A program made the position numbers and the translations under genes. From Cohnella sp. (GTDB lineage: Bacteria > Bacillota > Bacilli > Paenibacillales > Paenibacillaceae), in NCBI GenBank assembly GCA_028287445.1, contig JAQBPQ010000141.1, forward strand, positions 1 through 63,671: a stretch of 63,671 nt of DNA, in the 5' to 3' direction. Of this stretch, positions 1 through 9,155 are shown one piece after another. The stretch's first letter is position 1, and each line of letters begins with the position of its first letter. The notes beneath the pieces are model-generated. The model saw only the letters and a list, made by a program, of their open reading frames with translations, ran no database searches and was not told the DNA's origin.

Positions 1-216
1 ATGCTGCCGTTGAAACGGGACAATGTCGGTTTTATCGAGGTACCGATTAAAGCGTATAAAGATGAGGAGTTCGATGCTTATACGGGTTATGTCAAATTCG
101 CCTATCAAGCGGATGGTCCTTACCTTCCGTTCGCGGGGGAGTGGAAAGCGCAAGTCCGGGTTACGGATGCGAAGGATAACGAAATGGTGCGGGAGACGAC
201 GTTCCGTATCTATTAA
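1..216 (+). CDS. C-terminal end of a YcnJ-like copper transport protein (partial)
   Basis: The frame is open from the first base, so the first ATG is probably internal and only the last ~71 residues are visible. They form a beta-rich YtkA-like tail with the pattern YLPFAGEWKAQVRVTD, as found at the C-terminus of CopC-CopD-YtkA fusion proteins such as B. subtilis YcnJ. YcnJ-type proteins sit in the membrane and take up copper. A YcnI-domain gene lies nearby (2001-2606), as in the ycnKJI cluster, with a two-component system between them. The CopC and CopD parts lie outside the window, so the full architecture is inferred. Confidence 0.6.
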   Translation: MLPLKRDNVGFIEVPIKAYKDEEFDAYTGYVKFAYQADGPYLPFAGEWKAQVRVTDAKDNEMVRETTFRIY

Positions 217-246
217 ACGGGATCTGTGCGAAAGCGGGGATACAAA

Positions 247-1107
247 ATGAAGTTCCGGGTGACGGACCGAGGAATCAAATGGCTCATCCTGCTCATTCCG
301 ACGCTCACGATCGGGATCTGGGAAGAAGTCCGCCACGCTTTTTTGCTGCCTTATTTGTCGATCGAACTCGGGAATCTGCTGGCTCCTGTTATCGTGCTGG
401 TCGTCACCCTGACTTTGGTACGAGGGCTGTTTGCCCGGCTGGAGCAGTCGCAGGAAGCGCTGCAGAGGGAGCGTTCGTTAAGCGCGGCTCTGGAGGAGCG
501 GGAGCAGCTCGCCCGGGAGCTTCATGACGGCATCGCGCAATCTTTGTTTTTACTCGCGGTGAAGCTGGACCGGCTGGACCGGACGGCCGCCGAAGGCGAA
601 GCCCAGGTACGGGAACAATCCGGTGAGCTGCGGGAGACGGTGCGGGTGATCGATGATGATTTGCGGCAGGCGATCGCCAATTTGCGTCTGCCTCCGTCTC
701 CTGCGGAGCCCGCTTGGGTTGTCTCTCTCCGGGAGTTGCTGGGCGATACGGCTGGTGTCATAGAAGCGCAGGCGGAATTCCGATGGACGATTCCCGACGA
801 CGAACTGTCCGGCAAAGAGAAAGTAGAGCTCCACGCTTGTCTTCGTGAAGCGTTGATCAACGTGCGCAAACATGCCAAAGCGACAAGGATGCTGGTCATC
901 GGAGAATCGGATCGCAGCGGCGGTTTCCGCTGGGCGGTGGAGGATGACGGCGTCGGGTTTGCCGGAGACCCGCTGTCGGCACACGAGCGGTTCGGCCTGC
1001 GGATGGTGCGGGATCGATCCCAGCGGATGGGTTGGACGTTCAAAGCCGAGAGGCGGGGAGATTGGACCGTGGTGGAAATCACGAAGCCGGGAGGGGAAAC
1101 CAAATGA
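247..1107 (+). CDS. NarL-type sensor histidine kinase
   Basis: Membrane sensor kinase of 286 aa. Two N-terminal hydrophobic segments (about residues 8-25 and 42-62) have almost no external loop between them, so it may sense within the membrane. A HisKA_3 dimerisation domain follows, with the phospho-acceptor His in ARELHDGIAQSL (about residue 95), then a HATPase domain with the N-box CLREALINVRKHA and the G-box DDGVGF. The frame extends upstream to a GTG at 226, but the ATG at 247 follows a purine-rich GCGGGG and gives the usual start. It overlaps the response regulator by 4 bp (ATGA), so the two are translationally coupled. Its position between copper genes suggests metal or envelope sensing, which is an inference. 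Confidence 0.85.
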   Translation: MKFRVTDRGIKWLILLIPTLTIGIWEEVRHAFLLPYLSIELGNLLAPVIVLVVTLTLVRGLFARLEQSQEALQRERSLSAALEEREQLARELHDGIAQSLFLLAVKLDRLDRTAAEGEAQVREQSGELRETVRVIDDDLRQAIANLRLPPSPAEPAWVVSLRELLGDTAGVIEAQAEFRWTIPDDELSGKEKVELHACLREALINVRKHAKATRMLVIGESDRSGGFRWAVEDDGVGFAGDPLSAHERFGLRMVRDRSQRMGWTFKAERRGDWTVVEITKPGGETK

Positions 1108-1775
1108 CGCAGCCGATTCGGGTGTTGCTGGCGGACGATCATCGCCATGCCAGAGAAGGGATGCGGGAAATCGTTTCCGCCGACCCTTGGTTTGTGATCG
1201 TGGGGGAGGCGGAGAGCGGCGAAAAGGCGCTTGAGCTGGTTGGAACGGATCGCCCCGATTTGGTCTTGATGGACGTTCATATGCCGGGAATGGGCGGCTT
1301 CGAAGCCGTGAAGGCGATCAAGAGCGCTTACCCGCAAGTGAAGATCGTGATGGTGACCGTGTCCGACGATCCGGCGCATTTGTTCGAAGCGCTCAAGAAG
1401 GGCGCGCAAGGGTATTTGCTGAAGAACTTGAATCCTTCGGCTTGGAGAGACTACTTGCGCGCGGTTGCTTTCGACGAGGCGCCGCTGAATCCGGATCTTG
1501 CCTTGTCGATCCTGCGCGAATTCGCCGGCCGGAAGAAGACGCCGCCAGTGGAGACGGGGGCGCCGCCTGTCGAAGATCTTACCCCGCGTGAGCGGGACAT
1601 CCTGCAGGAAGTGGCGCGCGGACAGACGAACCGGGACGTCGCATTGGTGCTCGGATTATCGGAGCATACCGTCAAAAACCACCTCAAGAACATTTTGCAG
1701 AAGCTGCATTTGGGTAACCGAGTCCAGTTGACTCGTTATGCGTACGAGCATGGATGGGTGGATGCGGGGGATTGA
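1104..1775 (+). CDS. NarL/FixJ-family response regulator
   Basis: Cytoplasmic response regulator of 223 aa, partner of the upstream kinase. The receiver domain (about 1-125) has the acidic pair in LLADDH, the phospho-acceptor Asp in DLVLMDVHMPG and the conserved Lys in LKKGAQGYLLKN. The C-terminal LuxR-type helix-turn-helix (about 155-215) starts at LTPRERDILQEVARG and carries the recognition-helix pattern SEHTVKNHLKNILQKL. The start is the ATG at 1104, preceded by GGAGGGG. A frame reading back to 1032 exists but overlaps the kinase. Likely targets are the flanking ycnJ- and ycnI-like genes, by position only. Confidence 0.88.
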   Translation: MTQPIRVLLADDHRHAREGMREIVSADPWFVIVGEAESGEKALELVGTDRPDLVLMDVHMPGMGGFEAVKAIKSAYPQVKIVMVTVSDDPAHLFEALKKGAQGYLLKNLNPSAWRDYLRAVAFDEAPLNPDLALSILREFAGRKKTPPVETGAPPVEDLTPRERDILQEVARGQTNRDVALVLGLSEHTVKNHLKNILQKLHLGNRVQLTRYAYEHGWVDAGD

Positions 1776-2000
1776 GTCTGGCCGCACGAGGGCTGTTCGG
1801 GCACAATAAAAGCGGAAAATCCGCGCTATTGCAAGTATGCAGGGCAGCTCAATCTCGGAGGTGTCTTGTTTCTTGATCCCTTCGTCATGGGATTGACACT
1901 AAAATTTGCACGGCTTGACCCTTTCGAGTCATGTGGGGGAGACAGGTCCCGACTATACTGGTTACTGTGAGATACGAAAGAGGGAAGGTATCGGGTAACC

Positions 2001-2606
2001 ATGAAAAAAAGTTTGATGATTTCGCTCGTTATGTTGCTCACGTTTACTTTTGGAAGTATGGCCAGCGCGCATGTGACGGTTCAGCCTAAGGAAGTGCCGG
2101 CAAACTCGTATCAGGTATTCACGCTCCGCGTGCCATCGGAGAAAGATGCGGCCACGACCCAAGTGAAATTGGAAGTTCCGGCAGGAGTTGAAGTATCCAA
2201 GTTCGAGCCGAAGCCGGATTGGACTTATCAGATGGACAAAAACTCGGACGGCAAAATCACCTCCGTCATCTGGAAAGCGACAGGCAAAGGGTTCAGCGCC
2301 ACGGAATTCGGTCAATTTAACTTCCAGGGCAAAGTGGCGGCCGACGCCAAGGAGCTTGCGTGGAAGGCGTACCAAACTTACTCGGACGGCAGTGTCGTGG
2401 AATGGACAGGCGCTCCGGACGCAGACAAACCGGCATCCGTTACAATGGTTACCGCGGCAACAGGCGGAGACGGCGCCGCATCGGGAGTTGCGGTAGCAGC
2501 AAATAATGCCGGCGGCAACGACAAGCTGACGCTTTGGCTGTCGATCGCGGCACTTGTGGCCGGCGTGTTGGCGCTGATCGTCTCGCTGGGCCGCAAACGG
2601 GCGTAA
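2001..2606 (+). CDS. ycnI: YcnI-like copper-associated envelope protein (DUF1775)
   Basis: Exported, membrane-anchored protein of 201 aa. It has a signal peptide (about 1-23, cleavage after SMASA). The mature protein then starts with a His (HVTVQPKEVPANSYQ), the N-terminal His that binds copper together with a conserved Trp in YcnI-family domains. Residues 24-140 form the DUF1775 fold, including KPDWTYQMDKN and a late VEWTG. A low-complexity Ala/Gly/Asn linker leads to a C-terminal membrane helix (about 176-196) and a GRKRA cytoplasmic anchor. The 225 bp upstream (1776-2000) shows no gene and only weak promoter-like sequence. Position beside a CopD-type protein fits copper handling. Confidence 0.85.
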   Translation: MKKSLMISLVMLLTFTFGSMASAHVTVQPKEVPANSYQVFTLRVPSEKDAATTQVKLEVPAGVEVSKFEPKPDWTYQMDKNSDGKITSVIWKATGKGFSATEFGQFNFQGKVAADAKELAWKAYQTYSDGSVVEWTGAPDADKPASVTMVTAATGGDGAASGVAVAANNAGGNDKLTLWLSIAALVAGVLALIVSLGRKRA

Positions 2607-2675
2607 AGATCGTTGTTGAACATGCTTGGTACTGGCAACTAAACCGTGTTCGGAGGCAAGTGGGCCGCAGTCCGC

Positions 2676-2704
2676 TTGCCTCTGCCTCCGACATGGCCTA
2701 TAAT
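2676..2704 (+). promoter_or_regulatory. sigma-A promoter of the pheST T-box transcript
   Basis: TTGCCT at 2676-2681, a 17-bp spacer, then a perfect TATAAT at 2699-2704. The predicted start of transcription near 2711 sits just before the T-box leader. The -35 lies inside the right arm of an inverted repeat (GAGGCAAG ... CTTGCCTC, about 2652-2683). Confidence 0.7.
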
Positions 2705-2711
2705 AATCTGT

Positions 2712-3015
2712 AAATCTCGAAATGCCATGATGGAGACCAGTAAGCAGTGCCTTCTTTCAGGGAGGGAACGCCTTAGACTGCAAGCGTTCCTAGGAAACCA
2801 GACTGCCGAAATTCACTCCGGAGTTGTCCCTTGAACGTGAGGTTGCGCCGCGCATAGGGCAGCCGTAACCAATAGAGGGTACCGGCCGCGGGCCGTTATT
2901 TCGCTGAGAGCGGGAATGCCTCAAGCTTCGCCTACACGGCGAAACATTTGGCGTTCCAACAAGGGTGGTACCACGGTCCTTTCGTCCCTTACGGGGAGGA
3001 AGGGCCTTTTTTATT
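2712..3015 (+). promoter_or_regulatory. T-box leader of pheST (tRNA-Phe sensing)
   Basis: Transcriptional T-box riboswitch. The conserved T-box sequence AAGGGTGGTACCACG lies at 2961-2975, followed by a terminator stem (about 2976-3007) closed by CCTTTTTTATTT. Stem I contains AGTA-type bulge sequence near 2740 and a candidate specifier TTC (Phe) around 2812-2814. The acceptor-pairing TGGT would match a tRNA ending in ACCA (discriminator A), as expected for tRNA-Phe. Uncharged tRNA-Phe would stabilise the antiterminator and turn on pheS-pheT. Confidence 0.9.
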
Positions 3016-3054
3016 TCCTGCCAAGAAGAGCCTAAACCATTAAAGGAGAGAACC

Positions 3055-4092
3055 ATGATGAAAGACCGATTGGAGGCGCTCCGCCGGGAAGCCTTGGATC
3101 AACTAGAGACGGTGGCCGACGCCGCCGCGCTGAACGACCTTCGGGTTCACTACCTCGGCAAGAAAGGTCAACTGACCGAAATTTTGCGGGGCATGGGCAG
3201 CTTAAGCGCGGAGGAACGGCCGATCATCGGCCAGGTGGGCAACGAAGTCCGTGCGGCCATTGAAGAAGTGATCTCGCAGAAACAGCAAATGTTTGACCGT
3301 GCCGACACCGCCCGGCGCCTGCAGGCGGAGACGATCGACGTGACGCTGCCCGGCAAAACTCCGTCTGTCGGAGCCGTTCACCCACTGAACAAGGTGGCGC
3401 AGGAGATCGAAGATATTTTCATAGGGATGGGATACTCCATTGCGGAAGGACCGGAGGTGGAGACGGACTTCTTCAACTTCGAAGCGCTGAATCTGCCCAA
3501 GAACCATCCGGCTCGCGACATGCAGGACTCCTTCTACATCACGGAAGAAATCCTGCTTCGCACGCATACGTCGCCGGTGCAAATCCGCACCATGAAGGCG
3601 ATGAACGGCCAAACGCCGGTCAAAGTCATTTGTCCGGGCAAAGTGTACCGGCGCGACGACGACGATGCGACCCATTCCTTCATGTTCCATCAGATCGAAG
3701 GGCTCGTCATCGGGCCGAACATCCGGATGAGCGATCTCAAAGGCACGCTGCTGCAATTCGTTCGGGAAATGTACGGTCCTCAGGTGCAAATCCGCCTTCG
3801 TCCAAGCTTCTTCCCGTTCACCGAACCGAGTGCCGAAGTGGACGTCACGTGCGTTCGCTGCGGCGGCCAGGGCTGCAGGATGTGTAAGCAGACCGGCTGG
3901 ATCGAAATTCTCGGCTGCGGCATGGTTCATCCGAAGGTGCTCGAGCACGGCGGTTATGACCCGGCGGAAGTGACGGGTTTTGCTTTTGGCATGGGTGTCG
4001 AACGTATCGCGCTGCTGAAATATGAAATTGACGACATTCGCCATTTCTATGCGAATGACGTGCGGTTCCTCGGACAGTTCGCACGAATGTGA
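3055..4092 (+). CDS. pheS: Phenylalanine--tRNA ligase alpha subunit
   Basis: Catalytic subunit (345 aa) of the alpha2-beta2 PheRS that charges tRNA-Phe in the cytoplasm. The N-terminal coiled coil (about 1-90) binds tRNA. The class II core follows with [11 protein letters not shown], motif 2 around [19 protein letters not shown] and motif 3 [15 protein letters not shown] Cys-rich segment ([11 protein letters not shown], then CKQTGW) is usual in Bacillus-type PheS. The start is the ATG at 3055, 6 nt after AAAGGAG. A second ATG follows directly at 3058. The longer frame back to 2965 would run into the T-box terminator and is rejected. Co-transcribed with pheT under T-box control. Confidence 0.97.
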   Translation: MMKDRLEALRREALDQLETVADAAALNDLRVHYLGKKGQLTEILRGMGSLSAEERPIIGQVGNEVRAAIEEVISQKQQMFDRADTARRLQAETIDVTLPGKTPSVGAVHPLNKVAQEIEDIFIGMGYSIAEGPEVETDFFNFEALNLPKNHPARDMQDSFYITEEILLRTHTSPVQIRTMKAMNGQTPVKVICPGKVYRRDDDDATHSFMFHQIEGLVIGPNIRMSDLKGTLLQFVREMYGPQVQIRLRPSFFPFTEPSAEVDVTCVRCGGQGCRMCKQTGWIEILGCGMVHPKVLEHGGYDPAEVTGFAFGMGVERIALLKYEIDDIRHFYANDVRFLGQFARM

Positions 4093-4143
4093 CCACGGGC
4101 CGTTTCCGATACCATTTTAGATGAAAAAGAGGGGGAGTATCCC

Positions 4144-6591
4144 ATGAACGTTTCCTATAAGTGGTTATCCGACTATATCGATCTGAGCGCCATTCCGCCC
4201 GAAGAGCTGGCCGAAAAACTGACGCGCGGTGGAATCGAAATCGATAACGTGCCGTCCCGAAACCAGGGCGTGTCCAAAGTTGTCGTCGGTTTTGTGAAAA
4301 CGCGTGAAAAACATCCGGATGCGGACAAACTGAATGTATGTACGGTGGATGCCGGGCAAGAGACGGATTTACAAATTGTATGCGGGGCACCGAATGTGGC
4401 CGCAGGCCAGAAAGTGCCGGTCGCACTCGTTGGCGCGAAGCTGCCTGGCGGACTGGAAATCAAACGGGCGAAATTGAGAGGCGTCGAATCGCAGGGGATG
4501 ATCTGTTCTGCGCGTGAGCTTGGCATCAATGACAAGCTGCTGCCCAAGGAACTGCAGGAAGGCATTCTGGTTCTGCCGGAAGACACCAAGGTAGGCGATG
4601 ATATCCTCGAAGTGCTCGGTTTGAACGATTCGATCCTCGAACTGGACTTGACGCCGAACCGTTCGGACTGTCTGAGCCTGCTCGGTGTGGCGTACGAAAC
4701 GTCAGCCCTGACCGGACGGCCGATCCGACTGCCTCATCCGGAGCGCGAGCTGTTCTCGACGACCGATAAAACCTCCGATCACGTATCGGTGACTATTCAT
4801 GCGACGGAGCTTTGCTCGCATTATACCGCCCGGTATATCAAGGGCGTGAAGGTAGGGCCATCCCCGCTTTGGATGCAAAACCGGCTAATCGCGGCGGGAG
4901 TTCGTCCGATCAGCAATATCGTCGATATTACGAACTATGTCATGCTCGAATACGGTCAACCACTTCATGCATTCGATGCGGCGAAAGTGGCCGGCGGACG
5001 CATCGATGTAAGACTCGCGCACGAAGGCGAAACCCTGCTCACGTTGGACGGGCAGGAGCGCAGGCTGGAGCCGCACATGCTGGTCATCGCGGATGCTGAA
5101 AAGCCGATCGCACTGGCTGGTGTCATGGGTGGCGCCAATTCGGAAGTATCGGTGGGGACAACCAACATCATCCTGGAATCCGCCAAATTCGACGGGGGTA
5201 CGGTGCGCAGAACATCCCGCCAGTTAGGTCTCCGTTCCGAGGCGTCGGCACGGTTCGAGAAGGAAGTCGATCCTGGGCGAGTGCTGGCAGCGAACGACCG
5301 GGCAGCCGCGCTTATGGCGCGCTATGCCGGGGGAACTGTGATGGAAGGTGTGGCCGAGGCCGTCGTATCGACGCCGGAGCCGGTCGTCATTGACTTGGCG
5401 CTTTCCCGAATCAACGGAATGCTCGGAACTCATTTGTCCTCTCTTGAAGTCAAAACGCTTTTGTCCCGTCTCGATTTCACGGCGGATTCGCCGGAAAACG
5501 GCAAATGGCGCGTCACGGTGCCTTCCCGCCGCGGAGACATTACGCGCGATGTGGATCTTGTCGAAGAAGTGGCAAGGCTGTATGGCTATGATGAAATCCC
5601 GACGACTTTGATTGAAGGGCCGACGACGACCGGCGCACTAACCTCGTCCCAGGCGATCCGTCGTGAAATCCGGGACGCTTTGTCGCATGCGGGGATTCAG
5701 GAGGCCATTTGTTACTCGGTGACATCGCCCGCCATGGCGCAGTTATTCCCCGAGTTGACGCTGGAGGCAAGTCCGATCGCATTGGCGATGCCCATGAGCG
5801 AGGAGCGCAGCGTGCTGCGGACCGTGCTTCTGCCGAGCTTGCTGGAAGCGGCGTCGTACAACTTGTCCCGCAAAAACAACGATTTGGCGCTGTTTGAAAT
5901 CGGCAGCGTTTATCACACGGATGAAGCCGTCCTGACGCGGCTGCCGCGGGAAAAACCACGGCTCGCCTTACTGCTCACCGGCAATATGCGGACCGCGAGC
6001 TGGAACCGCAAAGCTGAGCCCGCCGACTTCTATGATGCCAAGGGGTTGTTGGAGGCGGTATTCCGCCGTCTCGGTTTGGAACCGGTCATTTCGTTCGAGG
6101 CGGCGCGGCCGGAAGGGTTCCACCCCGGTCGAACGGCAGCGGTCAAACTTCGCAGCGAGCGAGGACCGGAAACGATCGGATACGTCGGGCAGCTTCACCC
6201 GGATCTGCAGCGGGAATACGATTTGCCGGACACGTATGTGGCGGAAATCGAACTGGCCCCGGTTTATGAGCATGCGGACCAACGGATCGAATTTCGTACG
6301 CTCCCGAGATTTCCTTCCGTGGAACGGGATTTGGCTGTAGTGGTAGACACCGCGGTGACAGGCGGAGCGTTGACGGAAGCGATTCGCGGAGTGGCCGGCG
6401 CGCTGCTGGAAGCCGTGTCCGTATTCGATGTTTACACGGGCGAGCGTCTTGGCACGGATAAGAAAAGCGTTGCTTTGGCCTTGGTTTACCGGCATGGGGA
6501 ACGCACGCTGACGGATGAGGAAGTGACCGAAGCACATTCCCGTGTTTTGGCGATATTGGAACAATCTTTCGATGCGGAACTTCGCAAATAG
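4144..6591 (+). CDS. pheT: Phenylalanine--tRNA ligase beta subunit
   Basis: Non-catalytic subunit of PheRS (815 aa, the usual bacterial length). Domains in order: an EMAP-like tRNA-binding domain (about 40-150), the B3/B4 editing domain (about 210-380), B5 (about 410-480), the catalytic-like core, and a C-terminal FDX-ACB domain (about 720-812) with FPSVERDLAVVVD and the ending VYRHGERTLTDEEV. It begins 51 nt after pheS with GAGGGGGAG before the ATG and completes the alpha2-beta2 enzyme. The editing site removes mischarged Tyr-tRNA-Phe in this family. Confidence 0.97.
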   Translation: MNVSYKWLSDYIDLSAIPPEELAEKLTRGGIEIDNVPSRNQGVSKVVVGFVKTREKHPDADKLNVCTVDAGQETDLQIVCGAPNVAAGQKVPVALVGAKLPGGLEIKRAKLRGVESQGMICSARELGINDKLLPKELQEGILVLPEDTKVGDDILEVLGLNDSILELDLTPNRSDCLSLLGVAYETSALTGRPIRLPHPERELFSTTDKTSDHVSVTIHATELCSHYTARYIKGVKVGPSPLWMQNRLIAAGVRPISNIVDITNYVMLEYGQPLHAFDAAKVAGGRIDVRLAHEGETLLTLDGQERRLEPHMLVIADAEKPIALAGVMGGANSEVSVGTTNIILESAKFDGGTVRRTSRQLGLRSEASARFEKEVDPGRVLAANDRAAALMARYAGGTVMEGVAEAVVSTPEPVVIDLALSRINGMLGTHLSSLEVKTLLSRLDFTADSPENGKWRVTVPSRRGDITRDVDLVEEVARLYGYDEIPTTLIEGPTTTGALTSSQAIRREIRDALSHAGIQEAICYSVTSPAMAQLFPELTLEASPIALAMPMSEERSVLRTVLLPSLLEAASYNLSRKNNDLALFEIGSVYHTDEAVLTRLPREKPRLALLLTGNMRTASWNRKAEPADFYDAKGLLEAVFRRLGLEPVISFEAARPEGFHPGRTAAVKLRSERGPETIGYVGQLHPDLQREYDLPDTYVAEIELAPVYEHADQRIEFRTLPRFPSVERDLAVVVDTAVTGGALTEAIRGVAGALLEAVSVFDVYTGERLGTDKKSVALALVYRHGERTLTDEEVTEAHSRVLAILEQSFDAELRK

Positions 6592-6714
6592 GCAGGAAAC
6601 GATCTCGGGCGCAGCGAATACGTCAAGACGCCGGCAGGTGTTCGTGATGGCATCGCTGCTCTTTTTCACAATTCAGAATACTTAGAACAACGGGAACAAT
6701 GGGAGGAACACGCC

Positions 6715-7782
6715 GTGAATGAAGAAAATCGAACGCGCGTGACGGTTGACATATACGGGACGCAATATTCGCTTAAAGGCCACTCGAGTCCGGATTATAT
6801 GAAAAGGGTCGCGGCTCTTGTTAACGAGCAAATGATCAAGGTTTCCGGGAGCGATCCCCGGCTCGATCTGCCTCGGCTTGCCGTTTTGTCTTCGGTGAAT
6901 ATGGCGGACGAGCTGCTGAGGCTCCGCCGGGATAATGAGCGTCTGCTCCAGGAGGAGTCGGAGCGCAAAGGGCTGACGGAAGAGCTGGAGCAGACGCGCG
7001 CGGAAGCGGACAGGCTTCGGGAGGCACTCGAGACGGAGCGCCTTCATGCACAGAGACAGTTGGAAGAGCTTCAGAGTCAACATGAGGTCTGGGCGGAGAC
7101 GCTGCAGTTGGAACGAAGCGAGGAGCGTTTACGCGCGGAAGAGTCGCTTGCCGAAGAAAAGCGCACCATAGAGGCGGAACGTGCCGCATGGGCAAGCGAA
7201 CAGGGGCAGTGGCTGACCCGAGAGATGGAATGGCTGAAACAGCGCTCGCAGCTGGAGAAAGCCGTCGAGCGGTTATCGCGGGAAGCCGAGGAGCTGCGCG
7301 GCGAAGCGGCCGAAAGTTTGAGCCGGCGGCAAGCGGCGGACGCCGAGGCGGCGGAACGGCTGCGCTTGCAGACCGCTGCCCGAGAACGGGCAGAGCGGGA
7401 GCGTGACGACTCCAGCCGTCAGCTCAGCGAGCTGGGGGAGCGGGAGCAGGAATCGCGCGAGTCGGCGATGCAGCTGCAGGAGCAGCTGGCGTCCACGCAG
7501 CAGCAACAGCGCGCCGCGGAGGATCGAGCCGTGGCGATTGAAGCGCGCCTGGCCGAACTGGCCGAGGCGGAGGAATCCATGCTCAAGGCCAGGGATCTGG
7601 CCGCGAAAGAACTCGAGGCGGCTGAGGCGCAAGCCGCCGCCTTGGGTGAGCGTGAGGCGGAGCTCACAGCTTCCATGCAGGAGCTCTCGCAGCTTCGGCG
7701 GGAGCATGAGGCCCTTCGCAGCGAGTATGCGAAGCTTCAAAGCGAATATAATGAATGGATCGATTTGCTCGAACATCCGTAA
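6715..7782 (+). CDS. zapA: ZapA-domain protein with a long coiled-coil extension
   Basis: Residues 1-80 match cell-division protein ZapA: TRVTVDIYGTQYSLKGHSSPDYMKRVAALVNEQM and a following helix with LPRLAVLSSVNMADELLRL. ZapA binds FtsZ and bundles protofilaments at the septum. The usual Bacillus protein is about 85 aa. Here the frame continues for another ~275 residues of almost uninterrupted Glu/Arg/Ala/Gln-rich heptads with no break or frameshift. The start is a GTG at 6715 after GGGAGGAAC. Position after pheT is the same as B. subtilis zapA (yshA). A strong terminator follows at 7825. The function of the extension is unknown to me; a longer reach or a partner-binding arm is a guess. Confidence 0.8.
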   Translation: MNEENRTRVTVDIYGTQYSLKGHSSPDYMKRVAALVNEQMIKVSGSDPRLDLPRLAVLSSVNMADELLRLRRDNERLLQEESERKGLTEELEQTRAEADRLREALETERLHAQRQLEELQSQHEVWAETLQLERSEERLRAEESLAEEKRTIEAERAAWASEQGQWLTREMEWLKQRSQLEKAVERLSREAEELRGEAAESLSRRQAADAEAAERLRLQTAARERAERERDDSSRQLSELGEREQESRESAMQLQEQLASTQQQQRAAEDRAVAIEARLAELAEAEESMLKARDLAAKELEAAEAQAAALGEREAELTASMQELSQLRREHEALRSEYAKLQSEYNEWIDLLEHP

Positions 7783-7824
7783 TGGGCAAGTAGATGAAAT
7801 GGTGAAACTTATAAGATTGAAATA

Positions 7825-7858
7825 GGCCGTCGCCCGTATTTGAGGCGGCGGCTTTTTG
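7825..7858 (+). terminator. Intrinsic terminator after pheST-zapA
   Basis: GCCGTCGCC - CGTATTTGA - GGCGGCGGC hairpin followed by TTTTTG. It ends the pheST-zapA transcript about 45 nt after the zapA stop. Confidence 0.85.
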
Positions 7859-7874
7859 TCGCTGTCCAGAAGGA

Positions 7875-9143
7875 ATGAGGTCCGAGCAAACCCCTTTACC
7901 ATGGGTATTGACCATTTCCCAAACGTATACAATAAGGCTGCGACGCAAGGTACCGAAGGAGGCGGCGGAAATAGATCCTGACATTTACAAGGTGCTTGAA
8001 TTAGATACGATCATCAACGCGGCAGGCAACGTCACCGCCATCGGCGGATCCAGAATGAGCGAGCGTACGATTGCCCGCATGAAAGAAGCGGCAGCCTGTT
8101 ATGTCGATCTTCTGCAGCTCCAACAGGAACTGCATCGACGGATAGCCGTCATGACACACAACGAAGCCGCGTACATCTGTAACGGGGCCACCTCGGGTCT
8201 TTATCTGGCGCTGGCCGCTTGTCTGGCGGAGAAGATGAAAAAGCCGTTTAACCGAATTCCGCCGGAACAAATTGTTAAAAAAGAAGTTGTCCTGTTCACA
8301 GCGCATCGCAACCCTTATGATTGGGTCATTCGGCAATTGGGCATGCGGCCGGTGCAAGTCGGTTATCCCAATGTGATCGACCCGCTCAGCCCGAATGATC
8401 TGACACAGGCGATCACGGAAGAAACAATCGCCATTTATTATGTGGCGGGAAGTGAACAGGGGTGGCTGCCCAAGGGCGCCATGCCTCTGAGCGAGGTTGT
8501 GCCCGTGGCTCAGGCAAAAGGGATTCCGATCATCGTGGATGCAGCGGCTCAACTGCCTCCTGTTGACAATCTGTGGCGATTCACCTCTGAAGGAGCGGAC
8601 GCCGTCGTATTCAGCGGCGGTAAAGATTTGGCTGGCCCCCAATCCAGCGGGTTAATTCTGGGGAAGCAAAAACTGCTCCTAAAGGTGCAGCAAATCGGAT
8701 TTCCGAACTACGGCATCGGAAGGATCATGAAAGTCGGCAGGGAAGAAATGATCGGTTTATATGCAGCTCTCGAACAGTATCTAACCATGGATCATGAGGA
8801 ACGGCTGAAAAACGCGGAACGGCAGATCGGGGCTTTGGCGGAAGGCTTGAAGGACAGCCGGCTTTATCGGGTGGAGAGAACATTTCCGAACGAGTCGGGG
8901 CAACCGGTACCTCGGGGATTCGTCCGGTTAGTTCGTACGGACAAGCTTTCGCCGGAAGGGCTGACGCGGCGTCTCATAGAGGGGAAGCCCCGGATCTACG
9001 CCGTGCTCGATGGAGAGCCGGGCATTTATCTCAATCCGATGACCCTTCGGGAAGCGGAGTGGCACGCGGTGATTAGCAGGCTCCGGGAAATCGAATGGGA
9101 AGTGGCAGGGACCCATTTGGCGACACCGCCGAATAATGGATAG
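7875..9143 (+). CDS. SelA-like PLP-dependent lyase/transferase
   Basis: Fold-type I PLP enzyme of the family covering L-seryl-tRNA(Sec) selenium transferase (SelA) and D-glucosaminate-6-phosphate ammonia-lyase (DgaE). Family marks are IINAAGNVTAIGGSRM near the N-terminus, ICNGATSGLYLALAAC, IIVDAAAQLPP, and the PLP lysine in SGGKDLAGPQSSGLILG (Lys codon 8622-8624). No selenocysteine gene is in view, so a sugar-acid or amino-acid lyase role is more likely. The start is unclear. ATG 7875 has no spaced SD. A perfect AAGGAGG at 7956-7962 points to codon 7971, which is ATA, just before the family-like IDPDIYKVLELDTIINA. The next GTG is at 7992. The coordinates given are the longest frame. Confidence 0.75.
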   Translation: MRSEQTPLPWVLTISQTYTIRLRRKVPKEAAEIDPDIYKVLELDTIINAAGNVTAIGGSRMSERTIARMKEAAACYVDLLQLQQELHRRIAVMTHNEAAYICNGATSGLYLALAACLAEKMKKPFNRIPPEQIVKKEVVLFTAHRNPYDWVIRQLGMRPVQVGYPNVIDPLSPNDLTQAITEETIAIYYVAGSEQGWLPKGAMPLSEVVPVAQAKGIPIIVDAAAQLPPVDNLWRFTSEGADAVVFSGGKDLAGPQSSGLILGKQKLLLKVQQIGFPNYGIGRIMKVGREEMIGLYAALEQYLTMDHEERLKNAERQIGALAEGLKDSRLYRVERTFPNESGQPVPRGFVRLVRTDKLSPEGLTRRLIEGKPRIYAVLDGEPGIYLNPMTLREAEWHAVISRLREIEWEVAGTHLATPPNNG

Positions 9144-9155
9144 CCGCGTGCAATA

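Noticed and set aside
522-1409. 295-codon minus-strand frame across the kinase and regulator
   Set aside because: Antisense to two clear two-component genes, Ser/Arg-rich shadow composition.
1893-1959. Promoter for ycnI from TTGACA (1893) or TTGACC (1915) and TATACT (1954)
   Set aside because: Neither -35 stands at a workable distance from the -10-like element.
3202-4044. 280-codon minus-strand frame across pheS
   Set aside because: Shadow of a highly conserved synthetase gene; no recognisable domain.
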